NCBI GenBank assembly: GCA_001870995.2
Contig: MLAV02000009.1
Coordinates: forward strand, 62,001 to 126,000
Source of the DNA: Chitinophaga sp. CB10
GTDB taxonomy: Bacteria; Bacteroidota; Bacteroidia; Chitinophagales; Chitinophagaceae
Direction of reading: 5' to 3'
Length of the DNA stretch: 64,000 nucleotides
How positions within the stretch are numbered: the stretch's first letter is position 1; each line of letters opens with the position of its first letter. Below are positions 26,391-36,400 of the stretch, piece after piece. Made by a program: the position numbers and the translations under genes. The notes under the pieces are model-generated. The model was given only the letters and a program-made list of their open reading frames with translations, had not been told where the DNA came from and ran no database searches.

Positions 26391-26416
26391 CTTCGGTTCA
26401 TTTTAAGGTAATCTAA

Positions 26417-28528
26417 TTACTCGGATACTTTCTCCTCAACCACCACAAGGTCGCTCAGCTTCACATTGATAGGCACTTTGCCTAACTGGACGATCGCGCG
26501 TTTATCGCGGATCTCTATCAGCTTACCTACCTGGCGGTTACTCAGGATTTTCACCTGGTCGCCCACCTGGACCTCTCCTCCTACTTCTCTGAATTTATCC
26601 TGTACTTTCTTGTCAATCTTTTCGTTAATCTGTTTTTCCCTGCGTCTGAAAAGCAGGATTTCCGCGGCTTTCATTACTTTTTCACGCTCGTCGTTCTTCT
26701 CGGCGCGCTTCCATTCCACCACGATCTGCTTGAGCTTGCGCTCCATATCTTTCAGATACTGCAGATCGTCTTCCTTGATTTTATTCTGCAATTTAAGGAA
26801 GGTTATCTGCTGGTTTTTGCGCTCCTTGTCGGACAACTCTTCGTATTCGCGTTTCAGCCGTTCGTTTTCCTTGATCAGCTTCTGCAGGTCTTTCTTCTCG
26901 GCTTCCACTTTCTGGAGGTCCTGTTCTGCCTTGTTCAGCAGCTTATCCAGTTTGAAATGCCCCTCGTCCACCAGCTTCCTCGCCCGTGCGATCAGCGAGG
27001 GATGTAACCCGATGCGCTGCGCGATCGAAAACGTATAGGAGCTGCCTGGCTTGCCAATCAGTAATTTATACAGTGGCATAAGGGTTTCCTCGTCGAAGCC
27101 CATGGCGCCGTTGATAATACCTTTCACCTTGTTGGCCATCACCTTCAGGTTGAGGTAGTGCGTGGTCACGATACCGAAAGCGTGCTTCTTGGCCAGTTCC
27201 TCCATGATCACCTCCGCAAAAGCCCCACCCAGGTTAGGATCGGACCCGCTTCCCAGCTCATCTATGAAAAACAGCGTTCTTCCGTTCGCGTTTTCCATAA
27301 AATATTTCATGTTTTTCAGGTGAGAGGAATAGGTACTCAGCTCAAATTCCAGCGATTGGGTATCCCCGATGTGGATCATGATCTGTTTAAAAATACCCAT
27401 CTGGGAGGTCGGATGTACCGGCACCAGCAACCCGGATTGTACCATGAGTTGCAATAAACCAACAGTTTTGAGCGTAACGGTTTTACCGCCGGCATTCGGC
27501 CCGCTGATCACGAGGATATGGTTGTCCTTGTCCAGCGTAATGTTCACCGGTACGGTAGGCTTGCTGTTCTTGCGGTTGTACAGCAACAGCAACGGGTGGT
27601 AGGCCTGCACCAGGTGTACCTGGGCGTGCGGTACCAGTGCCGGGTAGTTACCGTCCATATCCAGCGCCAGCTTGGCTTTCGCCCGGATAAAGTCATAAAT
27701 CCCCAGTACGTCGTGATAGCTGTTCAGCAAATCGCTGTAGCCATTAAGCTTTGCCGTCAGCTGACGGAGAATGCGGTACACCTCGCGGTTTTCTTCCCGC
27801 TCGAGCGACTGCACATCATTATTCAGTTCAATGGTTTCGTCCGGCTCCAGGAAGGTGGTTTTGCCCGTATCGGACTCCCCGTGGATGATACCTTTTACCA
27901 TGCGCTTGTTTTCCGCATAGATGGCTACCACGCGGCGACCGTTGAGGAACGCCTCGCCCTGGTCGGCCAGGTAATTGGCCTTTTGCAGTTTCTGCATCAC
28001 GCGCTCAAACACGCGGCGCAGTTCCGTACGCTTGCGGAACAGGGACATGCGGATCTTCGCCAGCTCAGGGCTCGCATTATCCTTCACCTGCCCCACTTCG
28101 TCCAGCACCTCATCTATTAAGGCCGTGATCTTTTTCTCGTAATAGGTTTCTTTTATAACCTCGTGTAATGCAACATATTGCACCTTACGGTCATGATCAA
28201 AGAAGCGGGTGATGGCATGCATGCTCTCCGCCAGTTTGCGGATCTGCAGCGCCTGTTCCCCCGTGAGTACCGCCCCCTGGATAGACAGGAGCTTCAGCTC
28301 CGTCTTCAGGTTGAGCACAAAATCATTCGGGAAATGCTCCTGTAATAAGGTAAGTTGCTTGTATTCATGCGCCTGTTGCAAGGCGGTCTTAACATAATCT
28401 ATATGCGTATGCAGCCGGAGATCTTTGGCCATCTGTTTACCTAACTCCGTCTTACAATGCTCCATCAGGAGCTGTTGTACTTTATCAAATTCCAACTGCA
28501 CAAGCGCAGATTCAGGAAAATACTTCAA
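26417..28528 (-). CDS. mutS2: MutS2-like ATPase lacking the Smr domain
   Basis: A 703-residue MutS2-family protein. It starts directly with the lever/clamp region (no mismatch-recognition domain). The MutS ATPase holds Walker A GPNAGGKTVTLKTVG at about 343-357, Walker B FFIDELGSGSDPNLGG and the TTHYLNLK switch. A long coiled coil follows (about 500-620), then a KOW-like beta domain (VGDQVKILSNRQVGKLIEI). MutS2 is normally about 780-800 residues and ends in an Smr nuclease domain; here the protein stops after the beta domain. The family acts on recombination intermediates or rescues collided ribosomes; nuclease activity from Smr would be missing here. It is followed by the AraC gene after 26 bp. 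Confidence 0.9.
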   Translation of the reverse strand: MKYFPESALVQLEFDKVQQLLMEHCKTELGKQMAKDLRLHTHIDYVKTALQQAHEYKQLTLLQEHFPNDFVLNLKTELKLLSIQGAVLTGEQALQIRKLAESMHAITRFFDHDRKVQYVALHEVIKETYYEKKITALIDEVLDEVGQVKDNASPELAKIRMSLFRKRTELRRVFERVMQKLQKANYLADQGEAFLNGRRVVAIYAENKRMVKGIIHGESDTGKTTFLEPDETIELNNDVQSLEREENREVYRILRQLTAKLNGYSDLLNSYHDVLGIYDFIRAKAKLALDMDGNYPALVPHAQVHLVQAYHPLLLLYNRKNSKPTVPVNITLDKDNHILVISGPNAGGKTVTLKTVGLLQLMVQSGLLVPVHPTSQMGIFKQIMIHIGDTQSLEFELSTYSSHLKNMKYFMENANGRTLFFIDELGSGSDPNLGGAFAEVIMEELAKKHAFGIVTTHYLNLKVMANKVKGIINGAMGFDEETLMPLYKLLIGKPGSSYTFSIAQRIGLHPSLIARARKLVDEGHFKLDKLLNKAEQDLQKVEAEKKDLQKLIKENERLKREYEELSDKERKNQQITFLKLQNKIKEDDLQYLKDMERKLKQIVVEWKRAEKNDEREKVMKAAEILLFRRREKQINEKIDKKVQDKFREVGGEVQVGDQVKILSNRQVGKLIEIRDKRAIVQLGKVPINVKLSDLVVVEEKVSE

Positions 28529-28788
28529 TTGTAATGTGTTGTTTAATAATAAATCTGACCATCTCCATACGTGCTGCTAACATAGGCGGTGGTCACCGGG
28601 AAATTCATTTAATTCTCTGTTTGCTAAGGTTAAAAACGCTGCTGCTGGGCAAAAAGAATGTTAAAGTTACTTAACTTGTCGTTCTCTTGTATCAATTTAC
28701 ACGTAAATAATATTTACGCTGTAAGGTTTGGGCATTTCTGGCGTCTTACTGGTAAGTGGTTTAACCAACAATTAAAAACGGTTTCATT

Positions 28789-29433
28789 ATGCGAAAATAC
28801 TCAATATTTATATTTCTGATAACAATGGCGCTGGCAGCCTGCGCCCAAAATAAAAAGGATAAGGTACCCAACGATATGGAAGTAAAGAACAATACCAATC
28901 TCCAAACCGCCACCTTCGGCGGGGGATGCTTCTGGTGTACAGAGGCACAGTTTCAATACCTGGATGGTGTGGTGAAAGTGGAATCCGGTTATTCCGGCGG
29001 TAACGTCCCCAACCCCACCTACGAAGAGGTATGCGAAGGCAATACCGGTCATGCAGAGGTGATCCAGGTGACGTACGACACCACCAAAATTACCTACGAC
29101 GAGCTACTGGAAGCCTTCTGGATCAGCCACGACCCTACCCAGCTCAATCGCCAGGGCAACGACGTGGGCACCCAATACCGCTCCGTTATCTTCTACCATA
29201 ATGAAGAACAGAAGGAAAAAGCAGAATATTACAAAAATAAACTGCAGCACTCCGGCGCCTACGAAAAGCCCATCGTAACCGAGATTGCACCTTTTACCAG
29301 GTTCTATAAGGCAGAAGATTACCACCAGAACTATTATAACCAGAACGGTTCCCAGCCTTACTGCTACTTCGTGATCAAGCCTAAGCTGGAAAAGTTCAAA
29401 AAAGTCTTTAAAGACCACCTGAAAAAGCAATAA
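28789..29433 (+). CDS. msrA: Peptide-methionine (S)-S-oxide reductase, lipoprotein form
   Basis: A 214-residue MsrA that reduces methionine-S-sulfoxide in oxidised proteins. The catalytic motif GGGCFWC places the active cysteine at Cys47. GYSGGNVPNPTYEEVCEGNTGHAEV, the DPTQLNRQGNDVGTQYRS run and YHQNYYNQN near the end are family signatures. Residues 1-18 form a lipoprotein signal (MALAAC, Cys18), so this enzyme is anchored outside the cytoplasm, probably facing the periplasm. The 260 bp before it hold no gene. It appears monocistronic. Confidence 0.95.
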   Translation: MRKYSIFIFLITMALAACAQNKKDKVPNDMEVKNNTNLQTATFGGGCFWCTEAQFQYLDGVVKVESGYSGGNVPNPTYEEVCEGNTGHAEVIQVTYDTTKITYDELLEAFWISHDPTQLNRQGNDVGTQYRSVIFYHNEEQKEKAEYYKNKLQHSGAYEKPIVTEIAPFTRFYKAEDYHQNYYNQNGSQPYCYFVIKPKLEKFKKVFKDHLKKQ

Positions 29434-29569
29434 CTGCCTTTTTTACACCGGAAGCAGCCGGCCGCCTACCGCGGGCGACTGCCTCCGGCAAATCTTCCTT
29501 CCCCAATATCGTATTTTAGTCAGCCTTTTTCATTATCTTCCGTCAGTTATAAAAACTGATATTCCATTA

Positions 29570-29998
29570 ATGAGCACAGTAAACGACCTTGCCGCTGCCT
29601 GCCCATTCTGCGGCAGCCATGAACTCGTCCGCGCTATTCCCGAAAAAAATCCTAATGATGTAATTGTAGTGTGTGATCACTGCCAAAAGGTAGTCCCCGC
29701 CTACCCCTCATCCCCACACTCGCTGGCGCAGCAAAAAAAGAGTATTAACGACCAGGTGGTCGACCTCTGCCTTAGTCATGGCATCATCCACGGTATAAAA
29801 TATTACCTGATGGAAATGAATAAGCTGGGCGGCCCTAAAATTTCCCTGTCGCAAGCCAAACAGGATGTAGATAATTTACTGGCAACCAGGGGACTTACAC
29901 ATGCGGTTAAAAAGCCAAGCAAAAATGGATGCGTCATAGTCCTGATCGTATTACTGCTCATTGCCGCCAGCATCGTGTACTTTCTCAGCCGCCGATAA
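29570..29998 (+). CDS. Zinc-ribbon protein with C-terminal membrane anchor
   Basis: A 142-residue protein of unknown function. Four cysteines (Cys11, Cys14, Cys35, Cys38; CPFC and CDHC) form a zinc ribbon at the N-terminus. The middle (about 60-110: VDLCLSHGIIHGIKYYLMEMNKLGG, then SLSQAKQDVDNLLATRGL) resembles a short helical region often seen in ribosomal-protein L7/L12 C-terminal-like folds, where a helix is followed by AK.DVD. The last 22 residues are a transmembrane segment (NGCVIVLIVLLLIAASIVYF). It is a small tail-anchored protein; no function can be assigned. Confidence 0.75.
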   Translation: MSTVNDLAAACPFCGSHELVRAIPEKNPNDVIVVCDHCQKVVPAYPSSPHSLAQQKKSINDQVVDLCLSHGIIHGIKYYLMEMNKLGGPKISLSQAKQDVDNLLATRGLTHAVKKPSKNGCVIVLIVLLLIAASIVYFLSRR

Positions 29999-30022
29999 TT
30001 TCAGTATTCGCCGCTTTTATTG

Positions 30023-30053
30023 TAACTTTGTACTGTAATAACATTAATTACAG
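30023..30053 (+). promoter_or_regulatory. Rrf2 gene -7 box with palindromic operator
   Basis: TAACTTTG (30023-30030) matches the Bacteroidetes -7 element. Directly after it CTGTAAT (30033-30039) and ATTACAG (30047-30053) form a perfect 7-bp inverted repeat with a 7-nt spacer, ending one base before the ATG at 30055. A protein bound there would block start of transcription, which suggests self-repression by the Rrf2 product. Confidence 0.7.
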
Positions 30054-30054
30054 A

Positions 30055-30465
30055 ATGAATAACGGCAGATTTCCCATTTCTCTACATATACTTACCCTGC
30101 TCGCCAGAGCGGAAGGAAGTTTACTGTCGTCCGACTTCATTGCCGGCAGCATCAACTGCAACCCGGTGATCGTCCGCAAGGAAATCAGCAACCTCCGGAG
30201 CTGCGGGCTGGTAGAAAGTAAGGAAGGAAAAAACGGCGGCGCCACCCTGGCCAAACCTGCCGGGAATATCCTGCTGTCCGATATCTACGCCGCGGTGCGG
30301 CAATCCTCTCTCCTTGGCAATAGCCGCAATACGCCCAACCCCGACTGCGCAGTAGGCCGGGATATCAACACCCACCTCGAAAACCTCTATGCCGAAGTAG
30401 AAGGCGTATTGGTTAATAAGCTGCACGGCATCTCCCTGGCCGACTTCAGCCGGCAGTTTGACTAA
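30055..30465 (+). CDS. Rrf2 family transcriptional regulator (YwnA/HypR-like)
   Basis: A 136-residue winged-helix regulator. The frame is open from 29929, but that start lies inside the previous gene; the ATG at 30055 follows a -7 box and gives the conserved Rrf2 N-terminus (RFPISLHILTLLARAEG). The recognition helix region is SSDFIAGSINCNPVIVRKEISNLRSCGLVESKEGKNGG. The [2Fe-2S]-type three-cysteine cluster of IscR/NsrR is absent; isolated Cys residues (in INCNP, RSCGL and NPDCAVG) leave room for thiol sensing as in HypR. It probably represses itself. It overlaps the convergent permease gene by 4 bp. Confidence 0.88.
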   Translation: MNNGRFPISLHILTLLARAEGSLLSSDFIAGSINCNPVIVRKEISNLRSCGLVESKEGKNGGATLAKPAGNILLSDIYAAVRQSSLLGNSRNTPNPDCAVGRDINTHLENLYAEVEGVLVNKLHGISLADFSRQFD

Positions 30466-32858
30466 TCGGCTGACCGCAGACTCTTTGCAGGATTAGCTAC
30501 AGCCGCCCTTACAGCATGGACACTTACTGTAATCAGCACCAACAGCAGTACGCCCAGCGCAGTAGTAATAAACAGCGGTGAGCCCAGCGGAATATGGTAA
30601 GCAAACTGGTCCAGCCAGCGGTGCATATACCACCAGCCCACCGGAATGGCCATCGCGATCGCAATCAAGACCAGCTTCATAAAATCCTTTGATAGCAGGC
30701 CCACTATGCCCCAAACGGAAGCTCCCAGGACTTTCCGGATGCCGATTTCCTTATGACGCTGTACCGTGGTAATTGCTGCCAGCCCCAGCAGACCAAGGCA
30801 GGCGATGAATACTGCCAGCAGGGTAAACGTAATGAATATACGCTCCTGCACCCTTTCCCGCTGGTACTGCTGACCAAAGGCTTCATCCAGGAACCGCCAG
30901 GAAAAAGTATTCTCCTTGTCGAACCGGTGATAAACTTTTTCAATCCACCGGATCGCTCCCGGTATATCCTCCCCGCTCAATCGTACATACAGATTATCTT
31001 CCATGCTAACCTCCGGCGCCATCTTTAAAACCAGCGGCGCAATTTTGTGCTGCAGGGAATAAATATGGAAATCATTCACTACCCCCACCACCGTGCGGGA
31101 AATCCGTGTACCGTCGGCGCCGATCTCAAACTCCACTCTTTTGCCTATGGGATGTTCCCATTTCAGCTTCTTCATCAGCGTTTCGTTGATCAACACCCCG
31201 TTGTACCTGTCGCCCTCCCCTTCCATACTAAAGTTGCGGCCCCGGATCACCTTCAGGTCCAGGGTGGGAACGAAATCTGCGTCCACATAAAAATTCTGCG
31301 CCAGCATAGTCGCCGACGGCATTTTTCCATCCTGCTCAAAATAATAACCATTCGTACCAATATTATTATCGCCGATAGGGTTACTGGCGGCGGACACGCT
31401 TTTGATCAAACGGCTTTCCAGCAACTGCTGCTTCATTGCGGCAATATGGTGGCGACTCTCCTCCGATGGCAGGTGGAAGGTTATCACCTGGCTTTTGTTA
31501 AAGCCAATGTCTGCCGTCATTACATATTTCATTTGCCGGTAAGTCACATTGGCACTGATAGCGAGCAGGATGGCTACCATAAACTGGAATATCACTAATC
31601 CTTTCCTGAAATAGTTCTGCCCCGGTAATGCCGACTTGCCTTTCAGACTCTGAACCATCTTGTATCCTGACATGATCAACGCCGGATAGGCTCCAGCCAC
31701 CAGGCCAGTGAGCAGTACTACTGCCACGACCGCCAACAGCGTATTACGTACACCCGCGTCCGTTATATGGATGTTCATGCCTGCCATACTATTAAAATAG
31801 GGAAGCGTAATCCAAACAATGCCAGCAGCTACCACTACAGCCGCCAGCGTCAGCAAAAATGCTTCCGCGAAAAACAGCATTGCCACCTGCCAGCGGTCTG
31901 ACCCCAGCGCCTTCCGCACGCCAATTTCCTTTGTACGCGTCACCGCCCTGGCGGTAGACAGGTTGGTATAATTAATACAGGCGATCAACAGGATCAGGAT
32001 GGCGGCAGAGAGAAAAATATACACATATACCACATTTCCATTGGCATCCAGCTCAAAATCCAGGTGGGAATGCAGGTGTATGTCCCGGAGCGGTTGCAAC
32101 GTCATCGTGTAAGCCACTCCTTCTCCCATATATTTTTTCAGGTAGCTGTCATAAAACCCGCCCAGCCTCGTTTGCAATGCCGCTGCGCTGGCATTGGGTT
32201 TCAACAGCAGGTAAGTATATAGCTCAAACCTCTGCCAGCCATCTGCATGATAATCTGCGGATAATGGCCGTACGGCGTCAAACCGGAAATGCGTATTGGC
32301 AGGCACATCTTCCACAACGGCCGCCACCTGGTAAGTGGCTTTATTCATCACCAAAGGCTTGCCTATCGCCTGCTCCAGGCTTCCGTATATTTTTACAGCA
32401 AGGCTTTGGGTGAGTACTATATTGTTGGGAGAAGTCAATGCTTCGGATGCATTACCTGCCAGGGACCGGAAATTAAACACTTTGAAAAAGCCGGGGTCAG
32501 CGATGAAGAGAGAGGGAAAATCGTATCGTTTACCCCCTGCATCTATACGGTTGTTACCATCGGCCACTACTCTGATGGCGGCTTCCACTTCCGGAAAATC
32601 GCGTTCCAGTATGGGACCAAACGGCGCCGAGGTAGGCGCCAGGTTCAGGCTTCCTCCTGACCAGCTGGCCGAATTTACTACGCGGTAAATCCGGTCGCCT
32701 TTATCAAAATAGTTATCGTAGCTACGCTCCCTGAATACGTACAGCAACAATATCCAACAGGCGGCCAGACCAATGGTGAGGCCGGTCATATTGATGAGGG
32801 TAAACAATGGATAGCGTATAAGGTTACGCCATGCTATAAGCAGATAGTTGCGTATCAT
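30462..32858 (-). CDS. FtsX/MacB-like ABC transporter permease (orphan)
   Basis: A 798-residue inner-membrane protein made of two FtsX-type halves, each with a MacB-like periplasmic domain. The first half has a membrane segment at about 20-42 (PLFTLINMTGLTIGLAACWILLLYVF) and three more at about 275-390 with the TRTKEIGVRKALGSDRWQV loop; the second repeats this with VQRHKEIGIRKVLGASVWGIV. The start at 32858 (MIRNYLLIAWRNL) is the family's usual one; the frame is open to 32897. No ATPase gene lies nearby, which is common for these Bacteroidota permeases. It may act in lipid or peptide export or stress signalling. Its stop overlaps that of the Rrf2 gene by 4 bp. Confidence 0.9.
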   Translation of the reverse strand: MIRNYLLIAWRNLIRYPLFTLINMTGLTIGLAACWILLLYVFRERSYDNYFDKGDRIYRVVNSASWSGGSLNLAPTSAPFGPILERDFPEVEAAIRVVADGNNRIDAGGKRYDFPSLFIADPGFFKVFNFRSLAGNASEALTSPNNIVLTQSLAVKIYGSLEQAIGKPLVMNKATYQVAAVVEDVPANTHFRFDAVRPLSADYHADGWQRFELYTYLLLKPNASAAALQTRLGGFYDSYLKKYMGEGVAYTMTLQPLRDIHLHSHLDFELDANGNVVYVYIFLSAAILILLIACINYTNLSTARAVTRTKEIGVRKALGSDRWQVAMLFFAEAFLLTLAAVVVAAGIVWITLPYFNSMAGMNIHITDAGVRNTLLAVVAVVLLTGLVAGAYPALIMSGYKMVQSLKGKSALPGQNYFRKGLVIFQFMVAILLAISANVTYRQMKYVMTADIGFNKSQVITFHLPSEESRHHIAAMKQQLLESRLIKSVSAASNPIGDNNIGTNGYYFEQDGKMPSATMLAQNFYVDADFVPTLDLKVIRGRNFSMEGEGDRYNGVLINETLMKKLKWEHPIGKRVEFEIGADGTRISRTVVGVVNDFHIYSLQHKIAPLVLKMAPEVSMEDNLYVRLSGEDIPGAIRWIEKVYHRFDKENTFSWRFLDEAFGQQYQRERVQERIFITFTLLAVFIACLGLLGLAAITTVQRHKEIGIRKVLGASVWGIVGLLSKDFMKLVLIAIAMAIPVGWWYMHRWLDQFAYHIPLGSPLFITTALGVLLLVLITVSVHAVRAAVANPAKSLRSAD

Positions 32859-33120
32859 GGGGAGTGTTTTAAACGATTGCCGCATGTCATATGCCAACCA
32901 CCCGATTACTATCTCACAACAGTAAACATATGTAATATTATATATAACTGTTCGATTTTAGTACAGCCTTGTCCGGTATTACGTGTGCAGGTGTACTCAT
33001 GGGATGCCGGCTTTCGCCGGCGCCGCGTTCTGTATATTAGCCCTTCTATAGACTATTATTTTATGATACCATTTAGGGCTGTCAACAGTTCCCTGCTTTC
33101 GTACACCTTATTTTTATGCG
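32859..33120. other. Intergenic region, no gene seen
   Basis: About 260 bp between the permease start and the tandem repeat. A G/C-rich inverted segment near 33005-33025 (GCCGGCTTTCGCCGGCGCC) could form a short hairpin. The final 25 bp before 33121 read as a further degenerate repeat half-unit (CACCTTATTTTTATGCG). Confidence 0.5.
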
Positions 33121-33433
33121 TTCAATAATCTCCTATCTGGATCACCTTATTCAAAGCTTTCTCCAAATAATCCCCTACCATCTGAACCATCTTATTCTAC
33201 GCTTTCCAATAATCTCCTATCTGGATCACCTGATTCAAAGCTTTCTTCAAATAATCCCCTACCATCTGAACCATCTTATTCTACGCTTTCCAATAATCTC
33301 CTACCTGGATCACCTGATTCAAAGCTTTCTTCAAATAATCCCTTACCATCTGAACCATCTTATTCTAAGCTTTCATATCATCTCCTGCTAACCGCGCACC
33401 TTATTCCAAGCTTCCAACCATATTCTAAACCTT
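33121..33433. repeat. 84-bp tandem repeat derived from the 3' end of the DUF4011 gene
   Basis: Three 84-bp units start at about 33121, 33205 and 33289, each made of two related halves of 39 and 45 bp (ATAATCTCCTATCTGG-type and AAATAATCCCCTACCATC-type). A degenerate half (33373-33413) and a shortened one (33414-33433) link them to the end of the helicase gene. The last 14 codons of that gene are themselves a copy of the 45-bp half. On the minus strand all copies keep the gene's frame and each 28-codon unit ends in TAG. Confidence 0.92.
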
Positions 33434-36400
33434 CAAATAATCCCCTTCCATCTGCACCACCTTATTCTCCACATTAACCGCAATCCCTTTCAGGAATTCC
33501 GCCCTCATCTCCTCCGTCACCCGGCTGAAACCAAACATCTTAGCCATAAAAGGTACGGCGGCCTCCGGCTGTATTGCCACAGCGTCTTTCACCACTTTTT
33601 CCAGCGCTACCCCCATTTCCTCCACGGCGATATAATTTACTTTCCGGGCAGATGCAGGCAACTCACTACGGTCACGTACCAACGGAGTAGGGAGGTCCAC
33701 ATGCCAGAGGAACTGGCCTTTTATCCGGATACGCTTTCCGGCATCGGCATGCCGTACTGCGTGGCGCAGCACTTCCCGGAGTCGCGGCCCTACCCGTGTA
33801 ACGCCCGCTGCTTCCACCATGCGGCGCGCCAGCTCATCAAAATGCACGGGGCTTTCCACTTCCACCACCTGCTGTATCCAACTGCAAAGCTGTCCTATGG
33901 GCGCCTGATGAAGTTCCTGGTTGCGGATTTCATCCGGCAGCGTTGCTATCCGGTAAGGCGCCGCTTTTTCTTCCGTCGCTTCTACAGCGGTACGCTCCAT
34001 GGCCATTTCTTCGGCGGTGATCAGGTCCACCTTATCTGCTTCCTGGTGGGCATGCTTCGCCGCTTCGATTGCAGCGATGAGTCGCTCCAACTCCGCTTCC
34101 GGATGATGGAACCAATCCGTACTCCATATGCGGTGAATCTTCCATCCCATGCCTTCCAGGACCTGCTGACGTAAGCGATCCCTGTCGCGCGCAGATCGTG
34201 CGGAATGATACGCTGCTCCGTCACACTCTATCCCCAGCAGGTACCTGCCAGGATAATCCGGATCCACTACAGCCATATCTATATAGAACCCTTTGGCGCC
34301 TACCTGTTTACGCACCGTATAACCCCTGGCGGTAAGCGCAGCGGCTACGTTTTCCTCAAAAGGACTGGCCGCCGGCAGGCCGGTTTCTTCTGTATAGTTA
34401 AGCTTGCCATGCTGCGCGTAGTATAGGAAACTTTTCAACGCGCGGATGCCATAGCTCTGAGTGCGATTTTCATCGATATCGTCTGCAGTGATATTAGTAA
34501 ACACTTCACAGCGCAGCTTCGCACGGGTGATAAGTACGTTCAGCCGGCGCTCCCCGCCTTCGTTGTTCAGCGGTCCGAACGACATGGCCACATATCCTTC
34601 CTCCGTACGGCCGTAACCGATAGAGATATAAATTACATCCCGCTCGTCGCCCTGCACGTTTTCCAGGTTCTTAACGAAGAAAGGCTCATCGTGGTGACTG
34701 GTAAAGAAGCTTTCCAGTTCAGGATTTGCTTTCCGGCGCACCTCCAGCGCATCGCTGATGGCTTCGCGCTGACTGGTACTGAAGGCTACCACTCCCAGGC
34801 TTTGGTGTGGAAACAATTTCGCATGTGCAATAACGGCATCGGCTACACGCGCTGCCTCTTTCGGGTTCGTCCGGGTCTTGCCGCGGTCGTACGCCGTATC
34901 CGGCAGATGGTGAAATACCAGTCCGGCCTGTTCTCTGGAGCCGGGGCCCGGGAATATCACCAGCTTATTATCGTAGAATTCGTGGTTGGAAAGCGTGATC
35001 AGGGATTCGTGCCGGCTACGGTAATGCCAACGGAGCATCCTTTGCGGAGCGCCCTGGGCGTCGCAGAGCCCGAGTATGCTTTGCATATCCGCCGTCACAT
35101 TTTCCTCGTCATCGATTTCTTTGGTCAGCGTATCAAAGAAGCTGGTAGGCGGCAGCTGTCGTGTATCCCCTACTACAACCAATTGTTTACCCCGCATAAT
35201 GGCGCCCAACGCGTCCACCGGCCTCACCTGGCTCGCTTCATCGAAAATCACCAGGTCAAACTCCACTGATTCCGGCGGCAGGAAGTTCGCAATGGACATG
35301 GGGCTCATCATGAATACCGGCTTAATAGCCTGGATAGCCCAGCCAGCGGCCTGCATCAGCTTACGCACCGGCATATGCCTGGCTTTCTTATTGAATTCCG
35401 TTTTCAGTATGTTCACCTGTCCGCCGGCCTCGGTCTTCGGCATTTGCTCCCAGTGCTGCAATGCGGCGCGCACCCGGTTATACTGTAGCTGCAGGGTATC
35501 CAGGCGCTGGAACTGCCGGATCAGCTCTTCGTGGCTGGACCTGTTAAATTTCCGCAACTCCGGATATTGCCGTACAGCTGCTTCCAGGAGGTGTTCATAC
35601 CAGCTTTTCAGCAGGGCGGCCTTTAGCCACTGCCCGGCTTCCGGCCAATGCATGCCTGCATCAGTAAGGCATTGCAGCTGCTCGCTTGCAGCCGTAGCGG
35701 AAATATTATTCCAGGCAATCGTATGGGTTATCTCCGGCAGATGCGACAGCCACACCTGTAATGTTTCCTGTTGGGAGCTGAAAGTCTGCTCCTGCAATGC
35801 GGGCAGTGGCAGGCGTTTGCTTTCATCCATTTGCAATGCCTGCAGGACAGCCTGCAATTGTTCCATGGCAACGGCCAGTTGCCGTTGCAGCTCCCCGGCT
35901 TCCACTCCTGCTTTTGCCGGATCGGCGCCGCGCTGCAGGCAGTCGAGCACCACGGCGGGTGTTGTTCCCTGTTGTATTTGCTGGTGCAATTGCTGCAGCC
36001 AGTTTGTAGCCGTGTTCAGTACCGGCCAATCACTGTGCAGCTTTTCCCAGCGGGTAGCAAAGAGGCCATCGGTCAGGGCCGCATTCTCCCTGAGCATTGC
36101 CTCAAAGCGGCGATAAGCCATCACATCATCCACGTATTGAAGGCGGGTGGCGTTATCATCCGGTAATCCCTGCAGGCACAGTGCTGCCAGCTGTTGTTTA
36201 CTTCGGCGCCAGGAGCCAATCAGGAACTTATACCACTTTTCCCCGTGTGCCAGCAGATCCTGGCGAACCTGTAACAGGTCCTGCTCCCATGCTTCGGGAA
36301 TCAGGATCTGTTTATATTGTTCCCGGAGAGCAGCTGCCTGCTCTCCCGCGGATAATACTTCTTTAATAAGTTGGAATTGACGCAACCATCCCGGATGGCT

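Noticed and set aside
33116..33391. A 91-codon plus-strand open frame with 28-residue repeats (LDHLIQSFLQIIPYHLNHLI type)
   Set aside because: It is open only because the 84-bp repeat is a multiple of three. The repeat derives from the minus-strand helicase gene's end, and no start signal is seen. I list it as a repeat.
33121..33433. Possible CRISPR array
   Set aside because: Units are contiguous with no unique spacers, the two half-units differ in length, and there are no cas genes.
35076..36116. A 346-codon plus-strand frame opposite the DUF4011 gene
   Set aside because: It is Cys- and Ser-rich shadow sequence with no domain, opposite well-supported helicase coding sequence.
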